DNA of 64,000 nt from Bog-473 sp963711065 (GCA_963711065.1 CAVQCO010000006.1:372001-436000); one strand, 5' to 3'. Numbered from the stretch's first letter, positions 11,954 to 20,473 are shown. The notes: generated from the sequence alone by a model not told the origin. Numbers and translations are program-made.

Positions 11954-12625
11954 GTGCGCATCCTCGTGGTCGACGACGACCTGGCGGTCCGCCGGTCGAT
12001 CGACCGTGCCCTGCGCCTCGACGGCTACGAGGTGCTGACCGTCGCCTCGGGCGGCGAGGCGCTCGAGGCGCTGGCCCAGACGCCGCCCGACGCGCTGATC
12101 CTCGATCTCGGGCTGCCCGACGTGGACGGCCTGGCCGTCTGCCGGCGCATGCGCAGCGCCGGCGACGACACGCCGGTCCTGATGCTCACGGCGCGTGACG
12201 CCGTCGACGACCGGGTCCAAGGGCTCGATGCGGGCGCCGACGACTACTTGGTCAAGCCGTTCGCCTTGGCGGAGCTGCTGGCTCGTCTGCGCGCCCTGCT
12301 GCGGCGGCGCTTCGAGGGGGAGGGTGGCCTGCTGCGCGTGGGCGACCTGTCGCTGAACCTCTCCACCCGGGAGGGCCAGCGCGGGGAGCGCACCTTCACC
12401 CTCACGCGGATTGAGTTCGACCTGCTCGAGCTGTTCCTGCGCCACCCCCGCCAGGTGCTGACGCGTGACGTGCTGTTGAACCGGGTCTGGGGCTTCGACT
12501 TCGACTCGGGCACCAACTCCCTGGCCGTCTACGTCGGCTACCTCCGCCGCAAGCTCGAGGAGGGGGGCGAGCCCCGCTGCATCCAGACGGTCCGCGGCGT
12601 CGGCTACGTGCTGCGGGACGCGTGA
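11954..12625 (+). CDS. OmpR/PhoB-family response regulator (MprA-like)
   Basis: DNA-binding response regulator of 223 residues. The receiver domain has the acidic pocket VVDDD (7-9), phospho-acceptor LILD51, MLTARD (Thr) and VKPF (Lys). The winged-helix effector (~125-220) ends QTVRGVGYVLRD. GTG 11954 begins VRILVVDDD and lies 8 nt after a TAGCTT -10 box, so the mRNA is probably leaderless; a longer reading would add nine unlikely residues. The stop overlaps the histidine kinase start by 4 bp (GTGA), making the two a coupled two-component operon. The signal is unknown. Confidence 0.93.
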   Translation: MRILVVDDDLAVRRSIDRALRLDGYEVLTVASGGEALEALAQTPPDALILDLGLPDVDGLAVCRRMRSAGDDTPVLMLTARDAVDDRVQGLDAGADDYLVKPFALAELLARLRALLRRRFEGEGGLLRVGDLSLNLSTREGQRGERTFTLTRIEFDLLELFLRHPRQVLTRDVLLNRVWGFDFDSGTNSLAVYVGYLRRKLEEGGEPRCIQTVRGVGYVLRDA

Positions 12626-13965
12626 CCTTCCGCACCCGGCTCGTCCTGGCGACCACGTCTGCCGTCGTGGTCGCCGTGCTCGCTGCCTCCCTCGCCTCGT
12701 TCCTGGTGGCGCGCAACACGCTCCTGCAGGCGGCCGACAATTCGCTCACCACGGCGGCGCAACGCGTCCTGGCCGGCCAGGAGATCGGCTCGACCACGGC
12801 CACGCTCGGGCAGGTGATCGACACCAGCGGCGCCGTCGTCTCGGGCGGCGGCCTGCCCGTCACCGGGCAGGTGCGGCTCGTGGCGGTCGGGCTCGCGCCG
12901 GCCTTCTTCACCACGGTGACGGTCGACGGGAACCAGATGCGCGAGTACGTGGAGCATCTCCCCGCCGGCACGACGGTGCAGTCGGGCATCCTCGTCGAGG
13001 GCGGCGCGCTGCAGATCGCGACGCTGCTCAACGTCAGCTCGGAGCTGCGCACCCTGGCGCTCCTGCTCGGCGTCGTCGCTTTCGTCGGCGTCCTGCTGGC
13101 CGTCGTCCTGGGATGGCTCGTGGCCCGCACCGCCCTCGTCCCGCTGAACTCCCTCACCGACACCGTCGAGGACGTCGCCGAGACGACCGACGTGACGCGC
13201 CGCTTGTCCCCCGGCGGCCCCGACGAGCTGGGCCGGCTGCGCCGTACGTTCAACCGGCTGCTCGAGGCGCTGGAGTCGTCGCGGCGGGCCCAGAGCCAGC
13301 TCGTCCTCGACGCGTCGCACGAGCTGCGGACGCCGCTCACCAGCCTGCGCACCAACCTCGAGGTCATCCGCCGGGTCGACGAGCTGAGCGTCGAGGACCG
13401 CTCGGTGCTCGTCGACGACGTCCTCGTGCAGCTGCAGGAGCTGACCGATCTCGTGGGCGACCTGGCCGAGCTGGCCCGGGGCGACCAGGAGCCGGCGCCC
13501 CCGGAGGTGCTGCGGCTCGACCTGCTCGTGCGCGACGCCGTCGCGGTGCAGAACACGCACGGCCGGACCAAGGACGTGCGCTTCGAGCTCGATGCCGAGC
13601 CCACGTGGGTCGAGGGCCACGCCGACCGCCTGAGCCGCGCCGTCGGCAACCTGCTCGACAACGCCCGCAAGTGGAGCCCGCCCGCGCGGCCGGTGTCGGT
13701 CGAGTGCCGGGACGGGAGCGTGGTGGTCCACGACCACGGTCCCGGCATCGCCGAGGGGGACCTGCCGCACATCTTCGACCGCTTCTACCGCTCCCCCGCC
13801 GCCCGGGGGCTGCCCGGGTCGGGCCTGGGCCTCGCCATCGTGGCCCAGGTGGTCAAGGCGGAAGGGGGGACGATCCAGGCGGAGAACGACCCCGGCGGCG
13901 GGGCCCGGATGTCGCTGCGGCTGCCTGCGGTGCCCGCGCCCGACGAGGGGTCCGGACCCTCCTAG
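12622..13965 (+). CDS. Membrane sensor histidine kinase (MprB-like)
   Basis: Sensor kinase of 447 residues paired with the regulator just upstream. It has an N-terminal membrane helix (residues 8-30), an extracytoplasmic sensor of ~115 residues and a second helix (~146-168). A HAMP linker follows (ARTALVPLNSLTDTVEDVAE). The H box is LVLDASHELRTPLTS with His233. The ATPase domain has N box LLDNARKWS, G1 DHGPGI, F box FDRFYRS and G2 GSGLGLAIV. It resembles mycobacterial MprB in architecture. Its start overlaps the regulator's stop, so the two should be made in balance. Confidence 0.94.
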   Translation: MTFRTRLVLATTSAVVVAVLAASLASFLVARNTLLQAADNSLTTAAQRVLAGQEIGSTTATLGQVIDTSGAVVSGGGLPVTGQVRLVAVGLAPAFFTTVTVDGNQMREYVEHLPAGTTVQSGILVEGGALQIATLLNVSSELRTLALLLGVVAFVGVLLAVVLGWLVARTALVPLNSLTDTVEDVAETTDVTRRLSPGGPDELGRLRRTFNRLLEALESSRRAQSQLVLDASHELRTPLTSLRTNLEVIRRVDELSVEDRSVLVDDVLVQLQELTDLVGDLAELARGDQEPAPPEVLRLDLLVRDAVAVQNTHGRTKDVRFELDAEPTWVEGHADRLSRAVGNLLDNARKWSPPARPVSVECRDGSVVVHDHGPGIAEGDLPHIFDRFYRSPAARGLPGSGLGLAIVAQVVKAEGGTIQAENDPGGGARMSLRLPAVPAPDEGSGPS

Positions 13966-14084
13966 CGCGGTCCGGCCCGGCACGTGCGTTCTTCGGGTCT
14001 TCTTACGCGTTCCCCATCGTGTGCCCAGTCGGTCGTCCGAAAATGGACGAGTACCCCGCCGGTGGCAGGAGTGTCACCGGCGAC

Positions 14085-14119
14085 GCCGGCGGGGGCGGTC
14101 CGCCTCCGCCCCCGCCGGC
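14085..14119. terminator. Perfect 14-bp GC hairpin between convergent genes
   Basis: The arms GCCGGCGGGGGCGG (14085-14098) and its exact complement (14106-14119) enclose a 7-nt loop. It sits between the plus-strand histidine kinase (ends 13965) and the minus-strand VOC gene (ends 14135), where a bidirectional terminator is expected. There is no U tract on either side, which is common in high-GC actinobacteria. Confidence 0.6.
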
Positions 14120-14134
14120 CCCCCTTCTCGCAGC

Positions 14135-14503
14135 TCAGCCGGCCGCGACGAGCTCGATCCGGTTGCCGAAGGGATCGTCGACGTAGGCGCCGCCCCCGGG
14201 CTCGCGGTCGGGGTTGGCCCGCACCTTCACCCCTGCGGCGGCCAGTGCAGCCTCCAGGGCACCCAGGTCGCGCACCGCCAGTGCCGGATGGGCCTTGCGG
14301 GCCGGCCGGAAGTCCTCCTCCACGCCCAGGTGCAGCACCACCTCCCCGCGGCGGAACCAGCAACCGCCCCGGGCGGCCAGGGGCTCCGGCTTCGGGAGCC
14401 GCTCCAGGCCGAGGAGACCGGAGTAGAAGGCCTCGGCGTCCGCCTCGCGGCCGGGCGGCATGGCCAGCTGGACATGGTCGAGCCGGACGATCTCGAAGCC
14501 CAT
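14135..14503 (-). CDS. VOC-family (glyoxalase/bleomycin-resistance fold) protein
   Basis: Single-domain vicinal-oxygen-chelate protein of 122 residues. It begins with the typical LDHVQLAMP strand, continues with AFYSGLLGLERLPKP, a central metal-ligand strand (EVVLHLGVEEDF), HPALAVRDL, and ends DDPFGNRIELV. His, His and Glu positions suit metal binding. Such proteins include glyoxalases, dioxygenases and resistance proteins; the substrate cannot be read from sequence. ATG 14503 has AGGAGG 7 bp upstream. It stands alone, divergent from the bS22 gene. Confidence 0.88.
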   Translation of the reverse strand: MGFEIVRLDHVQLAMPPGREADAEAFYSGLLGLERLPKPEPLAARGGCWFRRGEVVLHLGVEEDFRPARKAHPALAVRDLGALEAALAAAGVKVRANPDREPGGGAYVDDPFGNRIELVAAG

Positions 14504-14569
14504 GCCTGCCTCCTCGCGTCCGGGCCGACCTGGCAGTCGGCCCCCTGGACCGCTAGCCTGCCGCACGCC

Positions 14570-14668
14570 ATGGGATCACTGATCAAGAAGCGCCGCAAGC
14601 GGATGCGCAAGAAGAAGCACAAGAAGATGCTCAAGGCCACCCGCTGGCAGCGCAGGGCCGGCAAGTAG
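14570..14668 (+). CDS. 30S ribosomal protein bS22 (AURKAIP1/COX24-like microprotein)
   Basis: A 32-residue, extremely basic peptide beginning MGSLIKKRRKRMRKKKHKKM and ending RWQRRAGK. It matches the actinobacterial bS22 signature (G-S-x-I-K-K-R-R-K-R-M-x-K-K-K-H), a small subunit protein seen in mycobacterial ribosome structures. A TAGCCT -10 box (14554-14559) lies 10 nt before ATG with no Shine-Dalgarno, so the transcript is probably leaderless. It is a single-gene unit between a VOC gene and ispE. Confidence 0.92.
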   Translation: MGSLIKKRRKRMRKKKHKKMLKATRWQRRAGK

Positions 14669-14698
14669 CCCACCCGGCGCCCGCCCTCCCCCTTCCCC

Positions 14699-15478
14699 TC
14701 AGTCACCCTCCCAGCCCGCCGGCACCGTTCGCACCCGTTCCAGGCGTGCCGTCGCGCCCCCGCTGCGCAGCGAGGCGGCCGTCCCGCTCCCCGTGACCGC
14801 GCCCTCCACGAACCACGTGGAGCCGCTGCCCGCCAGCGTCGGCTCCCGGCCCGTCAGGTCCCCGAGGGCGTCGCGCCAACGCACCAGCCGGGGCTCGACC
14901 GCCGACGCGGCCGCCGTCAACTCGTTCGGCCCCTCGCCGCGGTGCCCGGCGTCCCAGGCCGCGAAGACTTGGGCCGTGTCGACGCCGAACGGCGGCAACG
15001 CCAGCAGGTAGTCGCGGGCGACGAAGGGCAGCGGGGTCACCCGCTCGCCCACCCCTTCGACACGAGCGCGGCCACCGACGACACAGAAGGGCACGTCCGC
15101 CCCCAGGCTCGCCGCCAGCGCCGGGTCGGTGCATCCGGCCCAGCGCAGCACGGCGGCCGCGTCGGCCGACCCGCCCCCCAGGCCGCCCCCGAGGGGGATG
15201 CACTTGGTGAGGTGGACCGAGGCGCGGCGGCCGCACGCGGACAGGGCGCGACCGATCAGGTTGCGCTCCGGGGCCGGCAGGCCATCGGCCCTCGTCCCCG
15301 GTCCCGCCGCGACCTCCAGGCCCGACCCGCCCTCGGCGAGCACCAGCTCGTCCGCCAGGCTGAGCGTGACCATCTCGGCCTCGAGCTCGTGGTACCCGTC
15401 GGCGCGGACGCCGCGTACCCGCAACGACACCGTCAGCTTGGCCGGGGCCACCACCGTCACACGGGCTTCGCTCGTCAT
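14699..15478 (-). CDS. ispE: 4-diphosphocytidyl-2-C-methyl-D-erythritol kinase
   Basis: IspE phosphorylates CDP-methylerythritol in the non-mevalonate isoprenoid pathway. The 259-residue GHMP kinase has APAKLTVSLRVRGVRADGYHEL at the N-terminus. The ATP-binding glycine loop is IPLGGGLGGGSADAAAVL, LGADVPFCVVGG follows, and the C-terminus has LAGSGSTWFV. It is slightly shorter than typical (~280-300). Its ATG overlaps the ksgA stop by 4 bp (ATGA), so the two are translationally coupled, the standard actinobacterial ksgA-ispE arrangement. Confidence 0.95.
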   Translation of the reverse strand: MTSEARVTVVAPAKLTVSLRVRGVRADGYHELEAEMVTLSLADELVLAEGGSGLEVAAGPGTRADGLPAPERNLIGRALSACGRRASVHLTKCIPLGGGLGGGSADAAAVLRWAGCTDPALAASLGADVPFCVVGGRARVEGVGERVTPLPFVARDYLLALPPFGVDTAQVFAAWDAGHRGEGPNELTAAASAVEPRLVRWRDALGDLTGREPTLAGSGSTWFVEGAVTGSGTAASLRSGGATARLERVRTVPAGWEGD

Positions 15479-16296
15479 TGTGCGGCCAGCCTCCCCCATT
15501 CGGCGACGCCGAGCTCCTCGGCCCGGGCGTCGGGCCGTACCCCGGCGCGCTCGAACGCGTCGGGCTGGACCACGCCGGCCAGCGACCGGCGGAGCATCTT
15601 GCGGCGGTGGGCGAAGCCGGCGCGCACCACGGCGTCGAGACGCGCGAAGGTGACGAGGGAGGGGTCGACCGCGGGCGCGGGCCGCCGCTCGAGTCGGACG
15701 AGGACCGACTCGACGCGGGGGCGGGGGATGAACACCGACGCCGGCACCCGGCCCACGACCTCGGCCCGGGCGAAGTACGCCACCCGGACCGAGACGGCGC
15801 CGTAGGCGTCGTCCCCCGCCGCGGCAGCCATGCGCTCGCCCGCCTCCCGCTGCACCATCACGAGGAGGTGGGCCACCGCCGGCACCTCGACCAGGACCCG
15901 CAGGACGAGTGGGGTGGCGACGTTGTAGGGCAGGTTGGCCACCAGGCTCCATGGTCCCCCGCCCCGCTCGGCGAGCAGGGCGGCGAGGTCCACGGCCATG
16001 GCGTCGGCCTCGACCACCTCTGCGCCCACCGGCTCGACGACGGAGCGCAGCACGGGGATCAGGTGGCGATCCGTCTCGAGCGCCACCACGGTGGCACCCG
16101 TCTCGGCCAGCGCCAGCGTCAGCGATCCGAGCCCCGCGCCGACCTCGAGCACGGCCGAGCCGGAGGTGACGCCCGCGAGCCGGGCGATGCGGCGGACCGT
16201 GTTGGGGTCAGCGACGAAGTTCTGGCCGAGGGCCTTGCTGGGACGGAGCCCGTGCGCCGCCAGCAGCTGGGCGATGTCGGCGCCGGAATGGGTCAC
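15475..16296 (-). CDS. rsmA: 16S rRNA (adenine1518/1519-N6)-dimethyltransferase
   Basis: RsmA/KsgA dimethylates two adenines in helix 45 of 16S rRNA during 30S maturation. The 273-residue protein shows SKALGQNFVADPNTVRRIA, the SAM motif VLEVGAGLGSLTLAL, ALETDRHL, and the catalytic NLPY tetrad (LVANLPYNVATPLV). QREAGERMAA and the basic C-terminal helix HRRKMLRRSL follow. GTG 16296 overlaps the upstream gene's stop as GTGA. It is middle gene of the RlpA-like/ksgA/ispE cluster. Confidence 0.96.
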   Translation of the reverse strand: MTHSGADIAQLLAAHGLRPSKALGQNFVADPNTVRRIARLAGVTSGSAVLEVGAGLGSLTLALAETGATVVALETDRHLIPVLRSVVEPVGAEVVEADAMAVDLAALLAERGGGPWSLVANLPYNVATPLVLRVLVEVPAVAHLLVMVQREAGERMAAAAGDDAYGAVSVRVAYFARAEVVGRVPASVFIPRPRVESVLVRLERRPAPAVDPSLVTFARLDAVVRAGFAHRRKMLRRSLAGVVQPDAFERAGVRPDARAEELGVAEWGRLAAQ

Positions 16297-16958
16297 CAGG
16301 AGATTGTGACGTCCACCACTCCCTGGCTCGTGTCGGCGATCTGGGAGAAGCCCTCGGGCGAGAGGTCCACGACCCGCGGGTAGCCGGCGTCCTCACGATC
16401 GTCCACCGTGCACTCGGTCGACGCACCGGTCGCGTCGTTGACGACGGTCAGCACCGTCCCGAACGGCAGGGTCGGGCTGGCGCACAGGCCCGACGGAGCG
16501 GCCGCGTACCAGGTGGCCTCACCCGACTCGTCATGGGCGGCCACAGCCGCCGCCCGCGGTGCCGTCGTCGTGGTCGTCGGCGGTGGTGGCGCTGGCGCGG
16601 TCGTCGTGGTCGTCGGCGGGGGCGGTGGTGGTGCGGTCGTCGTCGTCGCCGGCGCCGGCGCGGGCGGGGTCGTCGTCGTCGCCGGCGGCGCCGTCGTCGT
16701 GGTCGTCGCCGGCGCGTGGTACGCGACGAGGTGCGACGGCAGGTTCACGCCGTCGAGATGCGAGGCCGGGTGCACGACGGACTCGTGGCCGCCGCGCGCC
16801 GTGCGCGCCGCTTCCTCCGCGCGCGACGCGTGCGCCGTTCCGTTGTGCAACAGCAGGAGAGGCACGCCGAACACGACGCCGCAAAGTAGCGCGGCGACGC
16901 CCAGGCGCCTCCCCCCAGTGCTCTGGTTCCGCAGGGCTCCACCCTTCTCCGGCGACAC
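16293..16958 (-). CDS. Secreted RlpA-like double-psi beta-barrel protein with Thr/Pro linker
   Basis: Exported cell-wall protein of ~221 residues. An Arg-rich n-region and hydrophobic core (RRLGVAALLCGVVFGVPLLLL) end at a likely AHA cleavage site. A ~75-residue linker of Thr and Pro runs follows. The C-terminal domain (~150-221) has ATWYAAAPSGLCASPTLPFG, a Cys pair, TVDDREDAGYPRVVDLSPE and VDVTI, as in RlpA/3D-type barrels. It occupies the place between tatD and ksgA where mycobacteria keep RpfB and Bacillus keeps YabE, yet has no Rpf, G5 or DUF348 segment. GTG 16958 is the start nearest the signal peptide; another start lies at 17078. A wall-cleaving or septal role is inferred. Confidence 0.78.
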   Translation of the reverse strand: MSPEKGGALRNQSTGGRRLGVAALLCGVVFGVPLLLLHNGTAHASRAEEAARTARGGHESVVHPASHLDGVNLPSHLVAYHAPATTTTTAPPATTTTPPAPAPATTTTAPPPPPPTTTTTAPAPPPPTTTTTAPRAAAVAAHDESGEATWYAAAPSGLCASPTLPFGTVLTVVNDATGASTECTVDDREDAGYPRVVDLSPEGFSQIADTSQGVVDVTISW

Positions 16959-17105
16959 AGTGCACCCGCGCCGACACACGGGTGGCGAGGGATTTCTCGA
17001 GAACTTAGATAACCGATCCCGGGGAGTGCAAACCCGAAATGTGAGGGAGCCTTTTCGCGCGTCATTTTCGCAGGTCACACACGGCGCGGTGCGCGATATT
17101 TGGAT

Positions 17106-17126
17106 GAACTCCCAGTTCAGGAGTTC
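17106..17126. terminator. Short hairpin with flanking T run downstream of tatD
   Basis: The arms GAACTCC and GGAGTTC enclose a 7-nt loop, followed on the plus strand by TTTCT. It lies in the unusually AT-rich gap between the tatD stop (17196) and the RlpA-like gene. Its T run is on the wrong strand for tatD, so terminator function is weakly supported. Confidence 0.35.
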
Positions 17127-17195
17127 TTTCTAGCAAGAATTACCCTCAAACACCCAGGTCAGAAGGTTCTCGTATTACGCACAACAGCGCGTGAA

Positions 17196-18011
17196 TTAGC
17201 TGCCTGTGGAAAACACCATGGCGGCGGCGGCGGCGGTGCGCTCCTTGACCTCGTCGACGCTGCAGTCCTTCACGGTGGCGATGGCGTCGCCGACCAAAGG
17301 GAGGTACGACGGTTCGTTGGTCCGGCCGCGGTGCGGCACCGGCGCGAGGAACGGGCTGTCCGTCTCGACGAGCAGGCGGTCGAGCGGACAGCGCGCCGCG
17401 GCGGCCCGCACGTCGGCCGCGTTCTTGAACGTGATGATGCCGCTGAAGGAGATGTACATGCCGGCGCGCAGGCAGCGATCGGCTTCGTCCGGGCCGCCGG
17501 TGAAGCAGTGCAACACCGTGCGCTCGGGAACGCCCTCGGCCTCCAAGACGTCGAAGAGGTCCACCCAGGCGTCCCGCGCGTGGATCACCAGCGCCAGGTC
17601 GTGCGCGTGGGCCAACGCGATCTGTGCCGCAAAGGCAGCGCGCTGCGCGGGGCGCGGCGAGTGCTCGTAGTAGTAGTCGAGGCCGCACTCCCCCACTGCG
17701 ACCACCGCGCCGTCGCCCCGCGCCACCTCGCGCGCCAGGAGGGCCGCCACCTCGCCCACCCCTTCGCTCGCCTCGTGGGGGTGCAGCCCGATGGACGCCC
17801 AGGCCCGGGGCGGCGACCCGGCGCGGGCGGTCTCGCGGGCCAACCCCACGGCTTGCCGGGACGTGGCGACGCCGGTGCCGATGCACACGAGGCGGTCGAT
17901 GCCGGCCTCCCGCGCCCGCGTCAGGACGGGCTCGAGCTGCGCCGCCCCGGCCCGGTCCGCCCCGAGGAACTCCTCCTGCACGTGACAGTGGGAGTCGAAC
18001 CACCCCCCCAC
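17196..18011 (-). CDS. tatD: TatD-family metal-dependent deoxyribonuclease
   Basis: TatD hydrolases are 3'-5' DNases/RNases of the amidohydrolase fold. The 271-residue product has the metal-binding FDSHCHV at its very start, ASIGLHPHEA, VAVGECGLDYYYEHSP (Glu ligand), LALVIHARDAW, VLHCFTGG and LLVETDSPFLAPVPHRG. GTG 18011 is 1 bp after the metG stop and 7 codons before the DSHCH motif, so the two are one operon. The order metG-tatD followed by an RpfB-position gene and ksgA is conserved in actinobacteria. Confidence 0.93.
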   Translation of the reverse strand: MGGWFDSHCHVQEEFLGADRAGAAQLEPVLTRAREAGIDRLVCIGTGVATSRQAVGLARETARAGSPPRAWASIGLHPHEASEGVGEVAALLAREVARGDGAVVAVGECGLDYYYEHSPRPAQRAAFAAQIALAHAHDLALVIHARDAWVDLFDVLEAEGVPERTVLHCFTGGPDEADRCLRAGMYISFSGIITFKNAADVRAAAARCPLDRLLVETDSPFLAPVPHRGRTNEPSYLPLVGDAIATVKDCSVDEVKERTAAAAAMVFSTGS

Positions 18012-18012
18012 G

Positions 18013-19566
18013 TCAGGCCTTGCGCCGGGGGAACAGGGGATCGCCCTTGACGACCTCGGCCCCGCCGCCGTAGCCGCCCCAGACGGCGGCGTCGGGCAGA
18101 CGGGCGGACGACGGGTCACCCTCCAGCCCGATCCGGCGCCACACTTCGGCCGCCGTGGACGGCATGGCGGGGGCGACGAGCACGGCCACGATGCGGAGCA
18201 CCTCGAGCGCGTCGCCCAGGACCGCGTCCACCGCGGGACCCGGGTCCATCTTCCACGGCTCGGCGACCTCGAGCTCCGCGTTGGCGGAGCCGATGAGCCG
18301 CCACGTCTCCTCCAGCGCCTCGTGGGGCGCCCATCGGGCCCACGCCGCCGTCGCCGCGTCGAGCACTGCCGACGCCACCGGCCCGAGCACGCTGCCTCGG
18401 TTGCAGGCCGGGCCCACCCCCCCGCACTTCGAGTGGACGACCGTCGTGACCCGCGACACCAGGTTGCCGAGGTTGTTGGCGAGGTCGGCGTTGTAGCGCG
18501 CCACGATGCCCTCGTAGGAGAAGTCGCCGTCGCCGCCGAGCGGCACCTCGCGCAGCAGGTGGTAGCGCAGCGGGTCGACCCCGATGTCGTCGGCCAGCGC
18601 GAGCGGCGACACGTCGGTCACCTTGAGCGGCGGCGCCCCCTCCCCGCCGCCCGCCAGTCCGGTGGCGATCATCGTCTTGCCCAGCTTCTGCCCGCCCATG
18701 AGCAGGTACCCGTGGACGAAGATCTCCTCCGGCGGGCTGATGTCGGCCGCCAGGCACATCGCCGGCCACCACACGCAGTGGAACTTGAGGATGTCCTTGC
18801 CGATCAGGTGGTGCGCCGCCCCCCACCGCCGCGCGAAGGCCTCGGGGTCGTCGCCGTAGCCGGCCACCGTCAGGTAATTGATCAACGCGTCGTACCAGAC
18901 GTAGAAGACGTGCCCCTTGTCCCAGGGCACCGGCACACCCCACGAGAACGATGTGCGGGTGATGGAGACGTCGCGCAACCCGCCCCGGATGAACCCCAGG
19001 GCCTCGTTGCGCTTGGACACCGGCCGAACGAAGTCGGGGTGGGTGTCGTAGTAGTCGAGCAGGCGCTGCCCGAACTCGCTCAGCTTGAAGAAGTAGTTGT
19101 CCTCCTGCATCTCCACCACGGGGCGGCCGTGCACGGGGCACAGGCCGTCCACGAGCTGATCTTCGGTGTAGTAGTCCTCGCACGCCACGCAGTAGAGCCC
19201 CGAGTAGGGCGCCAGCTCGATGTACCCGTTGTCGTAGATCCGCTGCAAGAACTGCTGGACCACCGCGTAGTGCCGTGGCTCGGTGGTGCGGATGAAGTCG
19301 TCGTTGGAGATCTCGAGCCGTGACCAGGCTTCTTGGAACCGGGCGGAGGTGCGGTCCGTCCACTCCTTGGGGGTCATGCCGTTGGCCTCCGCCGCCTCCA
19401 CGATCTTGGCGCCGTGCTCGTCGGTGCCCGTCATGAACCAGACGCCGTCGCCCAGGAGGCGGTGCCAGCGAGCCAGGGCGTCCGCGTTGACCGTCGTGTA
19501 CGCCGTGCCCACGTGCGGCGCGTCGTTGACGTAGTAGATCGGCGTGGTGAGGTAGTAGGGGGGCAC
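18013..19566 (-). CDS. metG: Methionyl-tRNA synthetase
   Basis: Class Ia synthetase of 517 residues that charges tRNA-Met. The HIGH-type motif is APHVGTAY (residues ~16-23), the zinc knuckle is CVACEDYY...CPVH, the tRNA-binding WWPAM region follows, and the C-terminal anticodon-binding helices end ~500. The KMSKS loop is atypical: residues 294-298 read KLGKT, followed by a Gly-rich insertion (TGLAGGGEGAP) before VTDVSPLALADDIGVDPLRY. GTG 19566 follows a TACGCT box by 7 nt with no Shine-Dalgarno, so transcription is probably leaderless and independent of rsmI. Confidence 0.94.
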   Translation of the reverse strand: MPPYYLTTPIYYVNDAPHVGTAYTTVNADALARWHRLLGDGVWFMTGTDEHGAKIVEAAEANGMTPKEWTDRTSARFQEAWSRLEISNDDFIRTTEPRHYAVVQQFLQRIYDNGYIELAPYSGLYCVACEDYYTEDQLVDGLCPVHGRPVVEMQEDNYFFKLSEFGQRLLDYYDTHPDFVRPVSKRNEALGFIRGGLRDVSITRTSFSWGVPVPWDKGHVFYVWYDALINYLTVAGYGDDPEAFARRWGAAHHLIGKDILKFHCVWWPAMCLAADISPPEEIFVHGYLLMGGQKLGKTMIATGLAGGGEGAPPLKVTDVSPLALADDIGVDPLRYHLLREVPLGGDGDFSYEGIVARYNADLANNLGNLVSRVTTVVHSKCGGVGPACNRGSVLGPVASAVLDAATAAWARWAPHEALEETWRLIGSANAELEVAEPWKMDPGPAVDAVLGDALEVLRIVAVLVAPAMPSTAAEVWRRIGLEGDPSSARLPDAAVWGGYGGGAEVVKGDPLFPRRKA

Positions 19567-19588
19567 CGGCGGTAGCGTACCGGCGCGC

Positions 19589-20473
19589 TCAGGCGCCGCC
19601 CGCCGGGCCCGCCGCCCCGTCGCCGGCCCGGACGCGCAGTGCGGCTTCGTACGCGCGCCGCCGCGGCACGCCGAGCGCCGCCGCCACACGCTCCGCCACC
19701 TGTCGGGGCCCCGCGGACGGGTCGTCCCCGAGCTCCGCCCGCACCGCCCCCTCCACTTCGGCGTCGCCTGCCGGCTCACGCTCCGGGGCGCCGCCGACCA
19801 CGAGCACGACCTCGCCGCGGAGCTCGCGGCCGGCGAACTCCGGGGCCGCCGCGCCGAGCGGGCCCCGCCAGACCTCCTCGTGCACCTTGGTCAGCTCGCG
19901 CACGACGGCGACGGGTCGCTGCGGGTCGGTGGCGGCCAGCTCGGCCAGCGTTCCGGCGACGCGGCCCGGCGCCTCCAGGACGACCGAGGTCCGCTCGTCC
20001 TCCATGAGCGCCGCGACGCGGCGACGGCGCTCGGAACCCTTGCGCGGGAGGAACCCCTCGACGGCGAAGCGGTCGGTGGGCAGCCCGCTCACGACGAGCG
20101 CGCCCAGCACCGACGACGGGCCCGGCACCGTGCTCACCGTCTCGCCGGCGGCGGCCAGCTGCGCCGCCAGCCACCCGCCGGGGTCGGACACGCCCGGCGT
20201 GCCGGCATCGCTCACGACGGCCACCGTCGCGCCGTCCGCCACGGCGGCAGCGACCCGGTCGAGACGGGCCGACTCGTTGTGGCCGTGCAGCGAGAGCAGC
20301 CGGTTGCCTCCGGGGAGGCCCACGGCCGAGAGCAACGCCCGGGTGCGCCGCGTGTCCTCGCAACAGATCAGGTCCGCCCCCGCCAGCATCTCGCGGGCCC
20401 GAGGCGAGAGGTCGCCCAGGTTGCCGATCGGCGTGGCCACGAGCACGAGCCGGCCGCGCCGTTCCTGGCTCAC
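19589..20473 (-). CDS. rsmI: 16S rRNA (cytidine1402-2'-O)-methyltransferase
   Basis: RsmI adds a 2'-O-methyl group to C1402 in the 30S P site. The 294-residue protein begins RLVLVATPIGNLGDLSPRA, then ICCEDTRRTRALL, LSLHGHNE, VVSDAGTPGVSDPG, TVPGPSSVLGALVVSGLPTD and FLPRKGSERRRR, all diagnostic. The C-terminal helical extension is present. GTG 20473 overlaps the DUF192 stop by 4 bp. Confidence 0.95.
   Translation of the reverse strand: MSQERRGRLVLVATPIGNLGDLSPRAREMLAGADLICCEDTRRTRALLSAVGLPGGNRLLSLHGHNESARLDRVAAAVADGATVAVVSDAGTPGVSDPGGWLAAQLAAAGETVSTVPGPSSVLGALVVSGLPTDRFAVEGFLPRKGSERRRRVAALMEDERTSVVLEAPGRVAGTLAELAATDPQRPVAVVRELTKVHEEVWRGPLGAAAPEFAGRELRGEVVLVVGGAPEREPAGDAEVEGAVRAELGDDPSAGPRQVAERVAAALGVPRRRAYEAALRVRAGDGAAGPAGGA

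Noticed and set aside
16540..16720. GTC/GGC-rich repeats that look like a tandem repeat array
   Set aside because: They are the codons of the Thr/Pro linker of the RlpA-like protein, with irregular period.
16900..17040. Possible c-di-AMP (ydaO-type) riboswitch upstream of the RlpA-like gene, suggested by GGAACCAG and CTGGGGGG segments
   Set aside because: Those segments encode the Arg-rich n-region of the signal peptide, and the other conserved ydaO blocks are not found.
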